Assembly: GCA_020853095.1 (NCBI GenBank)
Contig: JADYZN010000055.1
Coordinates: 124,001 to 188,000, forward strand
DNA: 64,000 nt
Direction: 5' to 3'
From: Phycisphaerales bacterium
GTDB lineage: Bacteria > Planctomycetota > Phycisphaerae > Tepidisphaerales > Tepidisphaeraceae
Shown: in pieces, positions 18,390 through 28,699 of the stretch
Position numbering within the stretch: position 1 is the first letter of the stretch
Layout of the letters: each line of letters starts with the position of its first letter
The notes under the pieces: generated by a model
The model's database searches: none
What the model saw: only the letters and a program-made list of their open reading frames with translations
Told to the model about the DNA's origin: nothing
Made by a program: the position numbers and the translations under genes

Positions 18390-20660
18390 ATGGCATCCCC
18401 TCCCGCCAATTTGTTGCAGAACATCCAACGATACGGGCCTCATTTGTCTTCAATGACAGGAATGCAACTGTCAACGGCCGTCGAGCCGGAAAAACTGGTG
18501 AAAACCCATTGCTGTTTTTGCGGCCAGCAGTGCGGAATACAACTGAAAGTCAAAGACAACCAGGTGATTGGCTTTGAACCATGGGATGAATTTCCATTCA
18601 ACCGGGGGATGCTTTGTCCCAAAGGGGTGAAACGATATTTGCAAGGCTCGCATCAGGACCGTTTGCTGACCGCGTTGCAGCGCGACCCGGCCGACCCGGC
18701 CGGATTCAGCCCGATCGCCTACGACCAGGCGATTGCACGGGTGGCGGGAGAGATTGATCGCATCCAAAAACAGTACGGAAATGGTGCTATTGGGCTTCTC
18801 AGCGGTGCAAGTCTAACGACCGAAAAGACTTATCTCATGGGCAAATTCGCCCGTGTCTGCCTGAAGACGCCTTATATTGATTACAACGGCCGCTTGTGCA
18901 TGGTCAGCGCCGGGGCGGCCAACAAGAAAGCGTTCGGGGTTGATCGCGTCACCAGCCCATGGGGTGACATGATCGGTTCGGATGTGATCTGGGTCGCGGG
19001 GTCGAACGTGGCGGAATGTTCGCCGATCACGACCAATTATATCTGGCAGGCGCGCGAGCAGGGGGCGAAGATCATCGTTCAGGACCCACGCATCACCCCG
19101 ATTGCGAGAACTTGCGATTTATACCTTCCGGTCAAGCCGGGGCGCGATGCCGCGGTGTTTGTTGGCGTCTTGAATTTAATGATCGAGCAGGGTTGGATCG
19201 ACCGGGATTACATCGAAAAATACACGGTTGGTTTTGAACAGGTGGCGGAATATTGCCGCCAATGGCCGGCGAAGAAGGCGGCCGAGGTCAGCGGCGTGCC
19301 CGAACGGTCGATTCGGCAGGCGGCCGAGTGGTGGGGGCAGGCCAAAACGAGCTTTATCTTCCACGCCCGCGGGATCGAACATCACATTCAAGGCGTGATG
19401 AACTGTCTGGGTGCGATCAACCTGTCGCTGGCCGCGGGAAGGATCGGCAAGCCGCACAGTGGTTACGGCACGATCACCGGCCAAGCCAACGGCCAGGGCG
19501 GCCGCGAGCATGGGCAAAAATGCGACCAGCTTCCGGGGATGCGCGACATCGCCAATCCGGAGCATCGCCAGTACATCGCCTCGGTCTGGAAGGTCAATCC
19601 GGATGACATCCCGCAGGCGGGCGTCGATTGTTACGAGATGTTCCGCAAGATCGACCGGGGGGAGATCAAAGGGTTGCTGTCGCTTTGTTTTAATCCGATG
19701 GTGTCGCTGCCGGACAACCAGTTCGTCAAAAAATGTCTGGAGAAGCTGGAATTTTACGTCGCCATCGACTTTTTCCTCAATGACACCGCCCGCCATGCGG
19801 ACATCGTGCTGCCGGGAAGTTTGCAGGAGGAGGATGAAGGGACCGTCACGCAGGTGGAAGGGCGGGTCATCAAGATCAACAAGGCGGTGGATTGTCCGGG
19901 AGATGCCAAGCCGGACTGGGTCATCATTCAGGACATCGCCAGGGCTTTGGGCCGTCCACATGGGATGACCTTCACCAGCCCGCGCGAGATATTCAACGAG
20001 CTGCGCGAGGCGTCCAAGGGAGGGATTTCCGATTATTCGGGGATCACCTATGAAAAAATCGAAAAACAGTACGGCGTGTTCTGGCCTTGTTATTCGGAGG
20101 ATCACGAGACGGGCCGGCCGATCGACCATCAGGGAACGCCCAGGTTGTTCGAGCCGGGATCGTGGAATCCGATCGCCAAGGGAGCCGGGCCATTTTATTT
20201 CCCCGATGGCAAGGCGCGGTTTATCGTCACGCCATACAACCCGCCGGCGGAGGATGTGGATGAGGAGTATCCGCTGATGTTGACGACCGGCCGCGTCGTC
20301 AGCCAGTTTTTGTCCGGCACGCAGACCCGCCGGATCGGGCCGCTGGTCAAGCAGTATCCCGAACCGCGCATCGAGTTGCATCCGAGACTGGCCGAAAAAC
20401 TCGGCATCAAGGATGGGGACTGGGCGACGACCGAGTCGCGGCGGGGGAGCTGCACGTTGCGGGCGCAGGTCGTCACGACGATCCGGCCCGACACGATCTT
20501 CATCCCCTATCACTGGGCGGGGGAAAAGAGCGCCAACCAGCTCACCATCGCCGCGCAGGATCCGATCTCGAAGATTCCCGAATACAAGGTTTGCGCAGCG
20601 CGGTTGAAAAAGGCGGACCAACCGCCCGCGTATGCCTCTGAACTGGAGCCGCAACAGTAA
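18390..20660 (+). CDS. narB: Molybdopterin nitrate reductase catalytic subunit, NarB/NasA type
   Basis: 756 residues, no Tat signal, hence cytoplasmic. The N-terminal [4Fe-4S] cluster is bound by [13 protein letters not shown] and RGMLCPKG. The Mo-bis-MGD domain has LCMVSAGA, whose Cys is the expected Mo ligand in the NapA/NarB clade, then [14 protein letters not shown] and the segment [20 protein letters not shown], close to assimilatory nitrate reductases. The C-terminal MGD-binding domain has [20 protein letters not shown] and [16 protein letters not shown]. It reduces nitrate to nitrite; neighbours are a NarK transporter and redox subunits. No nitrite reductase is visible. Formate dehydrogenase is an alternative but less likely because of NarK. 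Confidence 0.88.
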   Translation: MASPPANLLQNIQRYGPHLSSMTGMQLSTAVEPEKLVKTHCCFCGQQCGIQLKVKDNQVIGFEPWDEFPFNRGMLCPKGVKRYLQGSHQDRLLTALQRDPADPAGFSPIAYDQAIARVAGEIDRIQKQYGNGAIGLLSGASLTTEKTYLMGKFARVCLKTPYIDYNGRLCMVSAGAANKKAFGVDRVTSPWGDMIGSDVIWVAGSNVAECSPITTNYIWQAREQGAKIIVQDPRITPIARTCDLYLPVKPGRDAAVFVGVLNLMIEQGWIDRDYIEKYTVGFEQVAEYCRQWPAKKAAEVSGVPERSIRQAAEWWGQAKTSFIFHARGIEHHIQGVMNCLGAINLSLAAGRIGKPHSGYGTITGQANGQGGREHGQKCDQLPGMRDIANPEHRQYIASVWKVNPDDIPQAGVDCYEMFRKIDRGEIKGLLSLCFNPMVSLPDNQFVKKCLEKLEFYVAIDFFLNDTARHADIVLPGSLQEEDEGTVTQVEGRVIKINKAVDCPGDAKPDWVIIQDIARALGRPHGMTFTSPREIFNELREASKGGISDYSGITYEKIEKQYGVFWPCYSEDHETGRPIDHQGTPRLFEPGSWNPIAKGAGPFYFPDGKARFIVTPYNPPAEDVDEEYPLMLTTGRVVSQFLSGTQTRRIGPLVKQYPEPRIELHPRLAEKLGIKDGDWATTESRRGSCTLRAQVVTTIRPDTIFIPYHWAGEKSANQLTIAAQDPISKIPEYKVCAARLKKADQPPAYASELEPQQ

Positions 20661-20675
20661 CACGAAAGAATCACA

Positions 20676-21326
20676 ATGCCCGTTCCCGAACATCTGAATT
20701 TTTACATCGACCCCAACCGCTGCATCGGCTGCCAGGCGTGCGTGCAGGCGTGCACCGAATGCGACACGCACAAGGGGCAGACGATGATTCACCTGGAATA
20801 CGTCAACCGGCCCGAATCGGTGCAGACGGTTCCGGTGGTCTGCATGCACTGCGACGCCCCGACGTGCGCCGAGGTCTGCCCGGCCGATGCGATCAAACGC
20901 ACGCCCGACGGCGTGGTGCAGTCGGCGCGCAAACCCCGCTGCATCGCCTGCGGAAATTGCGTGGTGGCCTGCCCGTTTGGTGTGCCGGAGGTGTTCATTG
21001 AAGAACAACTGATGAAAAAGTGCGACATGTGCTACGATCGCTCATCGGTCGGCAAAAGACCGATGTGCACCACGGTCTGCCCCAGTCAGGCGTTGTTTTT
21101 CGGGACGCGCGAACAGATCGAACGGCTGCGGCCGCGCAGCACGCCGGTCAACGAGTTTCACTTTGGCAACCAGAAGATCACCACCCGCGTCAACATGATG
21201 GTTCCCAAGGAGGCGCAGGCCCGTTACGTGGACGTGGTGGCGGCGATGGATGCCCACGCCACCGGCCGTCGGGTGGCGCTGAACGTTGTCGGTGAAGACC
21301 CCTTCGCGGAGGTGCCCACAATATGA
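20676..21326 (+). CDS. Four-cluster ferredoxin electron-transfer subunit (DmsB/NrfC type)
   Basis: 216 residues. Four cysteine groups can hold four [4Fe-4S] clusters: [42 protein letters not shown] and [20 protein letters not shown]. No signal peptide, so it lies in the cytoplasm with the nitrate reductase subunit, 15 bases downstream of it. It should carry electrons from the membrane subunits to the molybdenum enzyme. Stop overlaps the Rieske start (ATGA). Confidence 0.92.
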   Translation: MPVPEHLNFYIDPNRCIGCQACVQACTECDTHKGQTMIHLEYVNRPESVQTVPVVCMHCDAPTCAEVCPADAIKRTPDGVVQSARKPRCIACGNCVVACPFGVPEVFIEEQLMKKCDMCYDRSSVGKRPMCTTVCPSQALFFGTREQIERLRPRSTPVNEFHFGNQKITTRVNMMVPKEAQARYVDVVAAMDAHATGRRVALNVVGEDPFAEVPTI

Positions 21327-21955
21327 TCGACAACGACAAAACCGAGACCGAAAAGCCGGCCGACACAACCAGCGATGCGCCCTCCAGCGTGTTTCAACCG
21401 TCGATGGGGGTGTTGCCCCCGCGACACATGGAATCGATCCCGCCCGATGGACGCCCGCTGGATCAGCAACCCCCCTGGCGGCGGGATTTTCCGATCGACT
21501 GGGCGCGCGACCATTACGTCGCCCGGCGGGATTTCACCAAGTTCCTGGTGCTGACCAGCCTGGCGTTCGTGGTGGGGCAGTTCTGGATTGGGGCGTTGAA
21601 CTTCTTCCGCCGCCGTCGTGGTCAGTTGCCGATGCGAAGGATCGCCACGCTGGCGACGTTGCCGGTGGGAGGGTCCATCGGTTTCAAATACCCACAGGAA
21701 CACGATGACTGCATCCTGGTCCGGCCGGATGAAAAGACCCTGGTCGCCTACAGCCAGAAATGCACCCACCTGGCCTGCGCGGTCGTGCCGCAATGCGACC
21801 GCAACCAGTTGCATTGCCCCTGCCATGAAGGGTATTTCGACCTGTCCAGCGGCCGGCCCATCGCCGGCCCGCCCCGGCGCCCATTGCCAAAGGTGAACCT
21901 CGAAGTGCGGGGCGATGTCATCTACGCCACCGGCATCGAATGGCGCATGGTTTAA
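21323..21955 (+). CDS. Rieske [2Fe-2S] protein with Tat-type membrane anchor
   Basis: 210 residues. The [2Fe-2S] ligands are present as CTHLAC and CPCHEGYFD, both complete, followed by [13 protein letters not shown]. Before the Rieske fold there is a twin-arginine stretch [16 protein letters not shown] leading a hydrophobic helix, the form of a Tat-targeted, membrane-anchored bc1-type Rieske protein. A long, Pro-rich N-terminal extension precedes it. Position in the nitrate operon suggests a second electron carrier between quinol and nitrate reductase, but on the opposite membrane face from the ferredoxin. Confidence 0.92.
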   Translation: MIDNDKTETEKPADTTSDAPSSVFQPSMGVLPPRHMESIPPDGRPLDQQPPWRRDFPIDWARDHYVARRDFTKFLVLTSLAFVVGQFWIGALNFFRRRRGQLPMRRIATLATLPVGGSIGFKYPQEHDDCILVRPDEKTLVAYSQKCTHLACAVVPQCDRNQLHCPCHEGYFDLSSGRPIAGPPRRPLPKVNLEVRGDVIYATGIEWRMV

Positions 21956-21994
21956 TATTGAAAATTGCCATATTATCATAAAACAGGAGTCATC

Positions 21995-22225
21995 ATGGCC
22001 CACAAACCTCCTTTCACCCGCGATCAGCGGCTCACGATCGTCTATGGCATGTTGTGCATCGTGACGGTGATCGTGATCTTGCAATTGTGGCTGCTGGTCT
22101 CAACAATGAATGCGTTTCTGGGCGGCGACGAATCGGTGATCTGGCCGGCGGCGCTGTTCAGTGTGGTGTGCCTGGCGCTCAACGTGGGTTTGATCAGGTA
22201 CCTGTATTCGATGGACAGGAGATAA
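21995..22225 (+). CDS. Small two-helix membrane protein of the nitrate unit
   Basis: 76 residues starting at ATG 21995 behind an ACAGGAG site. Two membrane helices (around [19 protein letters not shown] and [19 protein letters not shown]) with a short hydrophilic loop, no cysteine or histidine pattern. Proteins of this kind accompany nitrate-type redox operons in planctomycetes as an uncharacterised small family; I infer an assembly or stabilising role. Confidence 0.75.
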   Translation: MAHKPPFTRDQRLTIVYGMLCIVTVIVILQLWLLVSTMNAFLGGDESVIWPAALFSVVCLALNVGLIRYLYSMDRR

Positions 22226-22229
22226 GCGT

Positions 22230-23447
22230 ATGGGAAAATCCTCAGGCGGTCCGGCCGCGGGCAACTCACTGCAATTGGTGATGTCGACCGGAGCGTTTGC
22301 GTTCTGCTATGCGGTATTTGGTTCGGTGTCGGCGATGATGCCGTTGTTGAAACGGCAATTTCACCTGGATCCATTGCAGGTGAGCATCGCATTGGCCATT
22401 CCGGTATTGCTGGGCAGCTTGGGCCGCATTCCGCTGGGGATGTTGACGGATCGATACGGCGGGCGGCTGATTTTCCCGATTGTCATGCTTTGTTCGGTGA
22501 TTCCCGCGTTTTTGATGGGGTTTGTCAACGGGTTCTGGTTCCTGGTGCTGTGCGGGTTTTTCCTGGGGGTTGGGCTGGCGAGCTTTTCGGTGGGGATCGG
22601 GTTTGTCAGCGGATGGTATCCGCCGCAACGTCAGGGGTTCGCGCTGGGGATGTACGGGTTGGGGACCATCGGCCAGTCGCTGGCGGCGATGGGGGCGCCG
22701 TTGCTGGCGGCGGCACTGGGGATGAGGTGGGGTTTCTGGACGTTCGGTTGCCTGGCGGCGGTGTGGCTGATCATCTTTTTGCTGCTGGCCCAAAATGCGC
22801 CGCGTCGGGGAAGTTCCAAATCACTGGGCGATCTGCTCAAGCCGTTGCGCGACAAAGTCAGTTGGATGTTGAGTTTTTTTTATTTTCTCACCTTCGGCGG
22901 TTTTGTCGTGATGTCGATTTATCTGCCGATTTTCCTGACGGAGATTTTCAAACTGACACCGCGTGATGCGGGGCTGAGGACGGCGGGTTTTGTCGCGCTG
23001 GCGACGTTGATGCGGCCGGTCGGCGGCATCCTGGGAGACCGCGTGGGAGGCCGCAAAATCCTGCTGTGGGTCTTCCCGGCGACGGCGGCGATGGCGATCT
23101 TCATGGCCTGCCCGAACATGGTGACGTTCACCATCGGCGCGCTGGGAATGGCGACGGCGGTTGGCCTGGGCAACGGGGCGGTCTTCAAACTGGTTCCGGA
23201 ATTTTTCCCTCATTCGGTGGGCGCGGTGACCGGGCTGGTCGGCGCGGCCGGCGGATTGGGCGGATTTTTCCCGCCGTTGATGCTGGGCGCGATCAAGGAA
23301 GTCACCGGAACGTTTACCCTCGGGTTTGTCCTTCTGGCGGTTTTCGCGGTCGTTTGCCTGATCGTCGCCACGCGGGCGGTCAGCAAAACCAGCGAACCGA
23401 TGATTGAGGCACAAAAGGCCGAAGGGGCCACGATCTCCAGTTCATAG
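22230..23447 (+). CDS. narK: NarK-type nitrate/nitrite MFS transporter
   Basis: 405 residues, 12 hydrophobic segments. Family marks are [16 protein letters not shown] (MFS motif A), the glycine-rich nitrate signature [17 protein letters not shown] and [19 protein letters not shown]. It imports nitrate (or exchanges nitrate and nitrite) for the reductase encoded just upstream, four bases after the small membrane protein. Its presence is the main support for nitrate as substrate of the whole unit. Confidence 0.93.
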   Translation: MGKSSGGPAAGNSLQLVMSTGAFAFCYAVFGSVSAMMPLLKRQFHLDPLQVSIALAIPVLLGSLGRIPLGMLTDRYGGRLIFPIVMLCSVIPAFLMGFVNGFWFLVLCGFFLGVGLASFSVGIGFVSGWYPPQRQGFALGMYGLGTIGQSLAAMGAPLLAAALGMRWGFWTFGCLAAVWLIIFLLLAQNAPRRGSSKSLGDLLKPLRDKVSWMLSFFYFLTFGGFVVMSIYLPIFLTEIFKLTPRDAGLRTAGFVALATLMRPVGGILGDRVGGRKILLWVFPATAAMAIFMACPNMVTFTIGALGMATAVGLGNGAVFKLVPEFFPHSVGAVTGLVGAAGGLGGFFPPLMLGAIKEVTGTFTLGFVLLAVFAVVCLIVATRAVSKTSEPMIEAQKAEGATISSS

Positions 23448-23459
23448 GAGACTGGAGAT
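23433..23459. terminator. Hairpin between convergent narK and nagA
   Basis: Perfect 9-bp stem ATCTCCAGT / ACTGGAGAT with a nine-base loop, spanning the narK stop and ending right before the nagA stop. No T-tract follows, so it may slow convergent transcription rather than act as a classical terminator. Confidence 0.5.
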
Positions 23460-24386
23460 TCAGGCCAGCCCAATGGCTCGGCGGGGATTGGCACAGGCCA
23501 ATTGCCGGGCCTGCGCTTCGGTCAGGCCGACTTTTTGCACCAGGTTGGCGACCGTTTGCGGCATGGTGATGGCCGCCCCGACCAGGTGAGAACGGTCGGG
23601 CGCCCGCGCCACCATGTCTTCATCAATCACCAGTTCCCATCGTGAGATGGTGTATTTTCCCGGCCCCAGCCCGGCCGGCGCAATGGCGTCGGTGACGGCG
23701 CAGCAGCGATCAAAACCGCCCAGGTCGATGTAATTTCGCAACGAATAAAACGGAATGTGCGCCCCATCGCAGATGAAACAAAGCCAGATGCGGTCGCGAA
23801 GATTCAGCACCCGCTGGACGATGTTGTCGTGTCGGTTCATCTGCATCGGGCAGCCGTTGCCGACGTGCGTGAACATCGACAGGCCGTGATCGGCCGCGCC
23901 GCGAAGCTGATCCAGAGAGGCGTTGGTGTGGCCGGCCGACACCGTGATTTTTTGTCTGGCCAGCAGGTCCGTCACGGTGAAATTGTGGTCCTGTTCGGGG
24001 GCCAGCGTCACCAGCCGGGTCAGTCCATCGGCCGCATCCAGCAGCTTTTTCATCCCATCCACGTTGGCAGGATGAATCGCATCGACCGGGTGCGCCCCTT
24101 TGTATCCGGGTTCCGGTGAAATAAACGGCCCCTCGATGTGAAACCCCGCGATCATCTTCGCCACCAGGGGGTCGCGCTGTCGCAACTTGACGATTGTTGC
24201 CAGCCGCAGCGCCATCGTGTCGATTTGTTCGGTGATGAGCGTCGCCAGAATCCCGCTCACCCCATCGGCCTCCAGCCGCTGACAACAGCGGTGCATCGCA
24301 TCGGGGTCGATGTTGTCCTGATTGAAATCCAGCCCGTAACAACCGTTGACCTGCAAATCGAAATAGCCGTTGATTTTGTCGCTCAT
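23460..24386 (-). CDS. nagA: N-acetylglucosamine-6-phosphate deacetylase-like amidohydrolase
   Basis: 308 residues from ATG 24386 (AGGA site upstream), shorter than usual NagA (about 380). It begins GYFDLQVNGCYGLDF, as in NagA without the N-terminal beta-sandwich strand set. FHIEGPFISP carries the metal-binding Glu, SAGHTNASLD and MFTHVGNGCP carry metal histidines, and ICDGAHIPF and AVTDAIAPAG the active-site His and catalytic Asp. It should deacetylate GlcNAc-6-phosphate in amino-sugar use; a related substrate is possible given the reduced length. Confidence 0.87.
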   Translation of the reverse strand: MSDKINGYFDLQVNGCYGLDFNQDNIDPDAMHRCCQRLEADGVSGILATLITEQIDTMALRLATIVKLRQRDPLVAKMIAGFHIEGPFISPEPGYKGAHPVDAIHPANVDGMKKLLDAADGLTRLVTLAPEQDHNFTVTDLLARQKITVSAGHTNASLDQLRGAADHGLSMFTHVGNGCPMQMNRHDNIVQRVLNLRDRIWLCFICDGAHIPFYSLRNYIDLGGFDRCCAVTDAIAPAGLGPGKYTISRWELVIDEDMVARAPDRSHLVGAAITMPQTVANLVQKVGLTEAQARQLACANPRRAIGLA

Positions 24387-24453
24387 TTCACATCCTGTTC
24401 GCAAGAAAAGCCCAATGTTACGTTAAATCCGGCATCGAAACAAAATTGACCCC

Positions 24454-26499
24454 TCAACGCCCGCCGCCGCGTTGTTGTGCCATCGCGGAGGCCAGGTTGT
24501 TTCTGGCCGCTTCAAAATCCGGGCGGATGCGCACGGCCTGTCGAAAGCATTCAATCGCCTCGTCCAGCCGATTCTGCTGCGCCAGGATCGCCCCAAGATT
24601 GTTAAACGCCTCGGCCTGATCGGGATCGACCGCAACCGCCTCGCGTAGATGGTTTTCGGCCGCCGACAAATTGCCCGACCCGGCCGCCGCCATCCCCAGT
24701 TGATTGAGCGCATCGGCCAACCCCGTTCGGGCGCTTTTCAAATCGGGATTGGCCCGCAACGCCCGCCGATAACAATCCGCCGCCGCCTGAAAATCCCCCT
24801 CACGACCGAATATTTCGCCCATTGAGTTCAATATCCCCTCCTGATCCGGATCGTATTTCAAACCCTCCCGATACGCCGACATCGCCGAATCGGGCTGACT
24901 TTGGGCCGCCAGCACCCAGCCCAGATATTGATACGCCTTGGCCCGCCGTTTCCAGATCGGCGAACCGGCCGGCGCGGCGGGATAATGCGACAGGGCATCG
25001 CGGCACCACTGTTCTGCATCCGCGAAATTTTTTCGTCGCACCGACACCAGCGCCAAATTGAGATACGCATCCGTGAAATCCGGCCGCAATTCAATCGCCC
25101 GCAGCAGATGCCGCCGGGCTTCATCCAGCGTTTGCGACTTCGCATCGCCCGATTCCTTGCTTTGCTGATCCAACAGTGCCACGCCCAGGTTGCCGTGCGC
25201 CATCCAGGCCCGATCGTTTTTGGCCAGCGTGTCGCGCCACAGCGCGGCCGGATCGGCAAACGCCTTCTCATGCCGCCACGACAGCACCGCCAGCGGCGCC
25301 AGGATCATCACCGCCCACGGCCATCTGCCCCTCGATATGCCGGGCAACCATCGGCCGATCCACGCCAGTCCCGCCGCCGCCAATGCGATCAAACCCAGAC
25401 TCGCAAGATACTGAAAATGGTCCGCCACAAACGAAAACCGTATCGGGTAGACGTTCACAAACCCCAGCGCCGGCACCAGCGTCCCGACGAAGAACAACAC
25501 GCCCGTCAACGGCCCGCGCCCCAGGCGATTTCGCAGCCAAAACAACGCCACGATGATCCCCAGCGCCGCCCCCACGCACAGCCACATCCACATCGGCGGC
25601 GGATCGACATCCCAGCGCGGATAGATGAACATCAGCCGGATCGGCCAGATCAGTTTCATCGCGTAAAACCAGGTCGCTCCGCCGGCCACCGCGATGCGTT
25701 GAACGATGCTCAACTGCCAATCCGCTCCCCACGCCCCGACGATGTGCCGTTCCATCCATCCCGTGAGCGAGCCAGCGCAGAGGCTCAATGCGAACCAGGG
25801 GGCCAACGGCCAAAAATCCTTCCATCGCAACCGCCCGCTCTTCCACCAGATCATCAGCAACAGCGCCGCCGGCAGCGTGCTGGTGACCGTTTTGCTCAAC
25901 AACGCCGCCACGAACAGCAACAGGGCCATCGCATACCAGCTCCATTTGCGGTCCGGCTCGCCCAATTCCCGCCCAATCCCAAACCGCTCCGGTTCAAATC
26001 GCGTATAAGCCGCCATCGCCAGCAGATAAAACACCCCCGACAGCACGTTTTTGCGTTCCGTCACCCATGCCACCGATTCCACCTGCACCGGATGAATCGC
26101 GAAAATCGCCCCCGCCAGCCACGCCCCCGGCACGCGCAACCGCCGCAAAATCCGCCAGACCAATACCGCGCTGATCGCGTGCAACAACACGTTGATCACG
26201 TGATACGGCCCCGGCGCCGATCCCCAGAGTTGATATTGAATCCAGAAGCTCGTGTGCGTCAGCGGGTAATATTGCGGCGTCGCGCCCGGATCGAACCAGA
26301 TTCGTGCCAGCCCCTGCGCGGTTCGCAGATTTCGATTCCACTGGACGTGAACATCATCATCCCAGATGTACCCGTTGTGCATCGCAGGCCAATAGGTCAT
26401 CACCGTCAGCGCCAGCAGGATCACCGCCAGTCCCGCCGAATGGACAAAGCCGGCTTCCGATCGCTGTACGGAAGATGGTGCGACATCGGCTGCCGGCAT
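24454..26499 (-). CDS. TPR-containing PMT-like membrane glycosyltransferase (second paralog)
   Basis: 681 residues. About 10-12 membrane helices in the first 430 residues with the GYIWDDDVHV loop containing the acidic residues typical of the GT39/PMT fold, and HPVQVESVAWVTERKN. The C-terminal 250 residues hold about six TPR units (for example DPDQAEAFNNLGAILAQQ). It starts at an ATG that shares bases with the stop of the upstream paralog (TGATG), so the two are translationally coupled. TPR-PMT proteins are presumed to glycosylate exported proteins; donor unknown. Confidence 0.88.
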   Translation of the reverse strand: MPAADVAPSSVQRSEAGFVHSAGLAVILLALTVMTYWPAMHNGYIWDDDVHVQWNRNLRTAQGLARIWFDPGATPQYYPLTHTSFWIQYQLWGSAPGPYHVINVLLHAISAVLVWRILRRLRVPGAWLAGAIFAIHPVQVESVAWVTERKNVLSGVFYLLAMAAYTRFEPERFGIGRELGEPDRKWSWYAMALLLFVAALLSKTVTSTLPAALLLMIWWKSGRLRWKDFWPLAPWFALSLCAGSLTGWMERHIVGAWGADWQLSIVQRIAVAGGATWFYAMKLIWPIRLMFIYPRWDVDPPPMWMWLCVGAALGIIVALFWLRNRLGRGPLTGVLFFVGTLVPALGFVNVYPIRFSFVADHFQYLASLGLIALAAAGLAWIGRWLPGISRGRWPWAVMILAPLAVLSWRHEKAFADPAALWRDTLAKNDRAWMAHGNLGVALLDQQSKESGDAKSQTLDEARRHLLRAIELRPDFTDAYLNLALVSVRRKNFADAEQWCRDALSHYPAAPAGSPIWKRRAKAYQYLGWVLAAQSQPDSAMSAYREGLKYDPDQEGILNSMGEIFGREGDFQAAADCYRRALRANPDLKSARTGLADALNQLGMAAAGSGNLSAAENHLREAVAVDPDQAEAFNNLGAILAQQNRLDEAIECFRQAVRIRPDFEAARNNLASAMAQQRGGGR

Positions 26500-28649
26500 C
26501 ACGGTTGTCCCGCCTGTGTCGTGGGCCGGTTTGTGGCCGCCTTGAACAGCGATTCCACCGCCAGCAGTTCCCTGGCCCGCTTCAGACCCTCTTTGGCCTT
26601 GGGGTTGTTGGCGTTCAGTTGCAACGCTCGAATGAAGACCGGTTCGGCCAGGCCCCCTTGTCCGGCATCCAGCAACGCCCACCCCAGGAACGTGTATCCA
26701 TCCGGATCATCGGGCCGAAGCTGCGTGACTTTCAGAAAATCCGCCAGGGCCTGTTTCACGCGGCCCAATCGACCGCAGGCCTTTCCCCGTTCAAAATATG
26801 CCGCGGCATCCTCCGGCCGAATCTCAATGATCCGCGAATAAACCTCCGCCGCCTCGTCCAGTTCTCCTTCGTTGGCCAGCGCTTTCCCAAGGTTCATCCG
26901 ATACAGCACATCCGGCCGCGATTTGGGGTTCAGTGCATAACGTTGCCCCCTGGATTCGATCTGTCGAATGGCCTTTTCGTACGCATCGATCGCCCTGCGG
27001 AAATCCGCGATCGCATCGCGCGGCCGGTCCATCGCCAGTTCGACCACGCCTCGCATGTTGTACGCTTCCATCCCATCCGGATTCAGCCGGATCGATTCGT
27101 TCAATTCCGCCAACGCCCCCCGCAAATCGCCTTGTTGCCGCAACACCTCGCCAATCGCGGCGTGCGCCCGGGCATGGTCGGGTTTGTTTCGCACCGTTTG
27201 TCGGAACAGGTCCAATGCTTCGCCCAACATGCGCCGGGATTCGGAATTGAATTCGCCCGCCCGTTCGGGATCGTTGGCGTGGATCGACCGAGCCTCGGCC
27301 GCCAGCGCGCTGGATTCATCCAGCATTTCCAACCCCAGGTTGTAACTGGCGATCCACGCGGCGGGGTTTTTGGCAAGCGTGTCCCGCCACAATGTCTGAA
27401 CGTCGGCGTAAACGTGCGTCTGCCGCCACGTCAACACGCCAAGGACCAGCAACAACGCCCCTCCCAGACCCATCGTCGTTCGCCTTGCCTGTTTTGGCCA
27501 GCAACGCCCGATCAACGCTACGATCAGCACCACCAGGCCGATGCCCGACAGATATTGAAAATGATCCGCGACGAACGAATAGCGCATCGGATAAACGTCG
27601 AAAAATCCCAGTGCCGGCGTCAGCGTCCCCAGAAAATAAATCACCGCCACCAACGGTCCGCGCCACCGCCATGCCAGGATGCCCAGCCCCGCGATCGCCC
27701 CCAGAACCGCGCCGGGGAATGCAAACTGCCAAATCTGCGCGGGATCAACCCACCAGCGTGGATAGATGAACGTCAAATGAACCGGCCAGATCAATTTCCC
27801 GGCGTAAAAACAGGCCGCCCGGCCGGCGATCAGAATCCGCTGCATCGGCGTCAACGCCCATTCCTCGCCGCCGGCCCCCACGATGTTCCGTTCCATCGCA
27901 GCGGTTCCCAGCGCCATGAAAAGGCCGATCGCGAAGAACGGCAGAAGCGCCACGATCTGTTTCCACGACAGTTTTCGTTTCCACCACAGGATCAGCACCA
28001 TCACCGCCGGCATCGAGCAGGCGATGGTCTTGCTGGACAGCGCCCCGGCGAACAATGCCAGCGAGGGGAGATACCATCCCCATGCGGGTTTGTTTTCATC
28101 CAACTTGATTCGAGCGAATCGGAGATAAGCCCAGATCGACGAAAAAAACAACAATCCCGCCAGCACGTTCTTTCGCTCCGTCACCCATGCCACCGACTCA
28201 ACCTGGATCGGATGCAGCAGGAAGATCGCCGCCGCCAGCCACGCCCCCGGCACGCGCAGCCGGCGCAATGCCAGCCACAACATCACCCCGCCCGCCGCGT
28301 GCAATATGACGTTGACCAGGTGATAACCGATGGGATTGATCCCCCACAGGTGATACTCCACCCAGAACATCGTATGAACCAGCGGATAATACTGCGGCGT
28401 CGCCCCTTTTTCGGTCCAGATCCGCTTCAATCCCTCGGCATCGCGCAGCATCCGGTTGTGCGTCACGTACCGGTCATCATCCCAGATAAAACGGGCCTTC
28501 AACAGCGGGCTGTAGGCGATCAACGTCAGCAGCACCAGCACCGCCCCCCACATGAACCGCTCGCGGCCGGACCGCGACTCATCCGGCAAAACCAGATCGG
28601 AACCTCGATCCCGACTTGACAGGGAATTCAGCGGATGCGATTCGCTCAT
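26499..28649 (-). CDS. TPR-containing PMT-like membrane glycosyltransferase (first paralog)
   Basis: 716 residues, clearly a paralog of the next gene: ARFIWDDDRYVTHN, PLVHTMFWVEYHLWG, HPIQVESVAWVTERKN and the C-terminal TPR block with DGMEAYNMRGVVELA are shared in order. The TPR block is longer by one or two units. ATG 28649 is taken; an in-frame ATG at 28685 is possible. Tandem duplication with divergence suggests two acceptor specificities or a heterodimer, as in eukaryotic PMT pairs (inference). Confidence 0.87.
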   Translation of the reverse strand: MSESHPLNSLSSRDRGSDLVLPDESRSGRERFMWGAVLVLLTLIAYSPLLKARFIWDDDRYVTHNRMLRDAEGLKRIWTEKGATPQYYPLVHTMFWVEYHLWGINPIGYHLVNVILHAAGGVMLWLALRRLRVPGAWLAAAIFLLHPIQVESVAWVTERKNVLAGLLFFSSIWAYLRFARIKLDENKPAWGWYLPSLALFAGALSSKTIACSMPAVMVLILWWKRKLSWKQIVALLPFFAIGLFMALGTAAMERNIVGAGGEEWALTPMQRILIAGRAACFYAGKLIWPVHLTFIYPRWWVDPAQIWQFAFPGAVLGAIAGLGILAWRWRGPLVAVIYFLGTLTPALGFFDVYPMRYSFVADHFQYLSGIGLVVLIVALIGRCWPKQARRTTMGLGGALLLVLGVLTWRQTHVYADVQTLWRDTLAKNPAAWIASYNLGLEMLDESSALAAEARSIHANDPERAGEFNSESRRMLGEALDLFRQTVRNKPDHARAHAAIGEVLRQQGDLRGALAELNESIRLNPDGMEAYNMRGVVELAMDRPRDAIADFRRAIDAYEKAIRQIESRGQRYALNPKSRPDVLYRMNLGKALANEGELDEAAEVYSRIIEIRPEDAAAYFERGKACGRLGRVKQALADFLKVTQLRPDDPDGYTFLGWALLDAGQGGLAEPVFIRALQLNANNPKAKEGLKRARELLAVESLFKAATNRPTTQAGQP

Positions 28650-28699
28650 CGCCCCAAAGATACTTTCCCCGGGCCGGCCATCCAACCCGGCACGCCGGT

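Noticed and set aside
24901-28619. Two very long + strand open frames opposite the TPR-PMT genes
   Set aside because: Arg/Pro/Gln-rich shadow translations produced by high GC; the - strand genes have membrane helices and TPR units.
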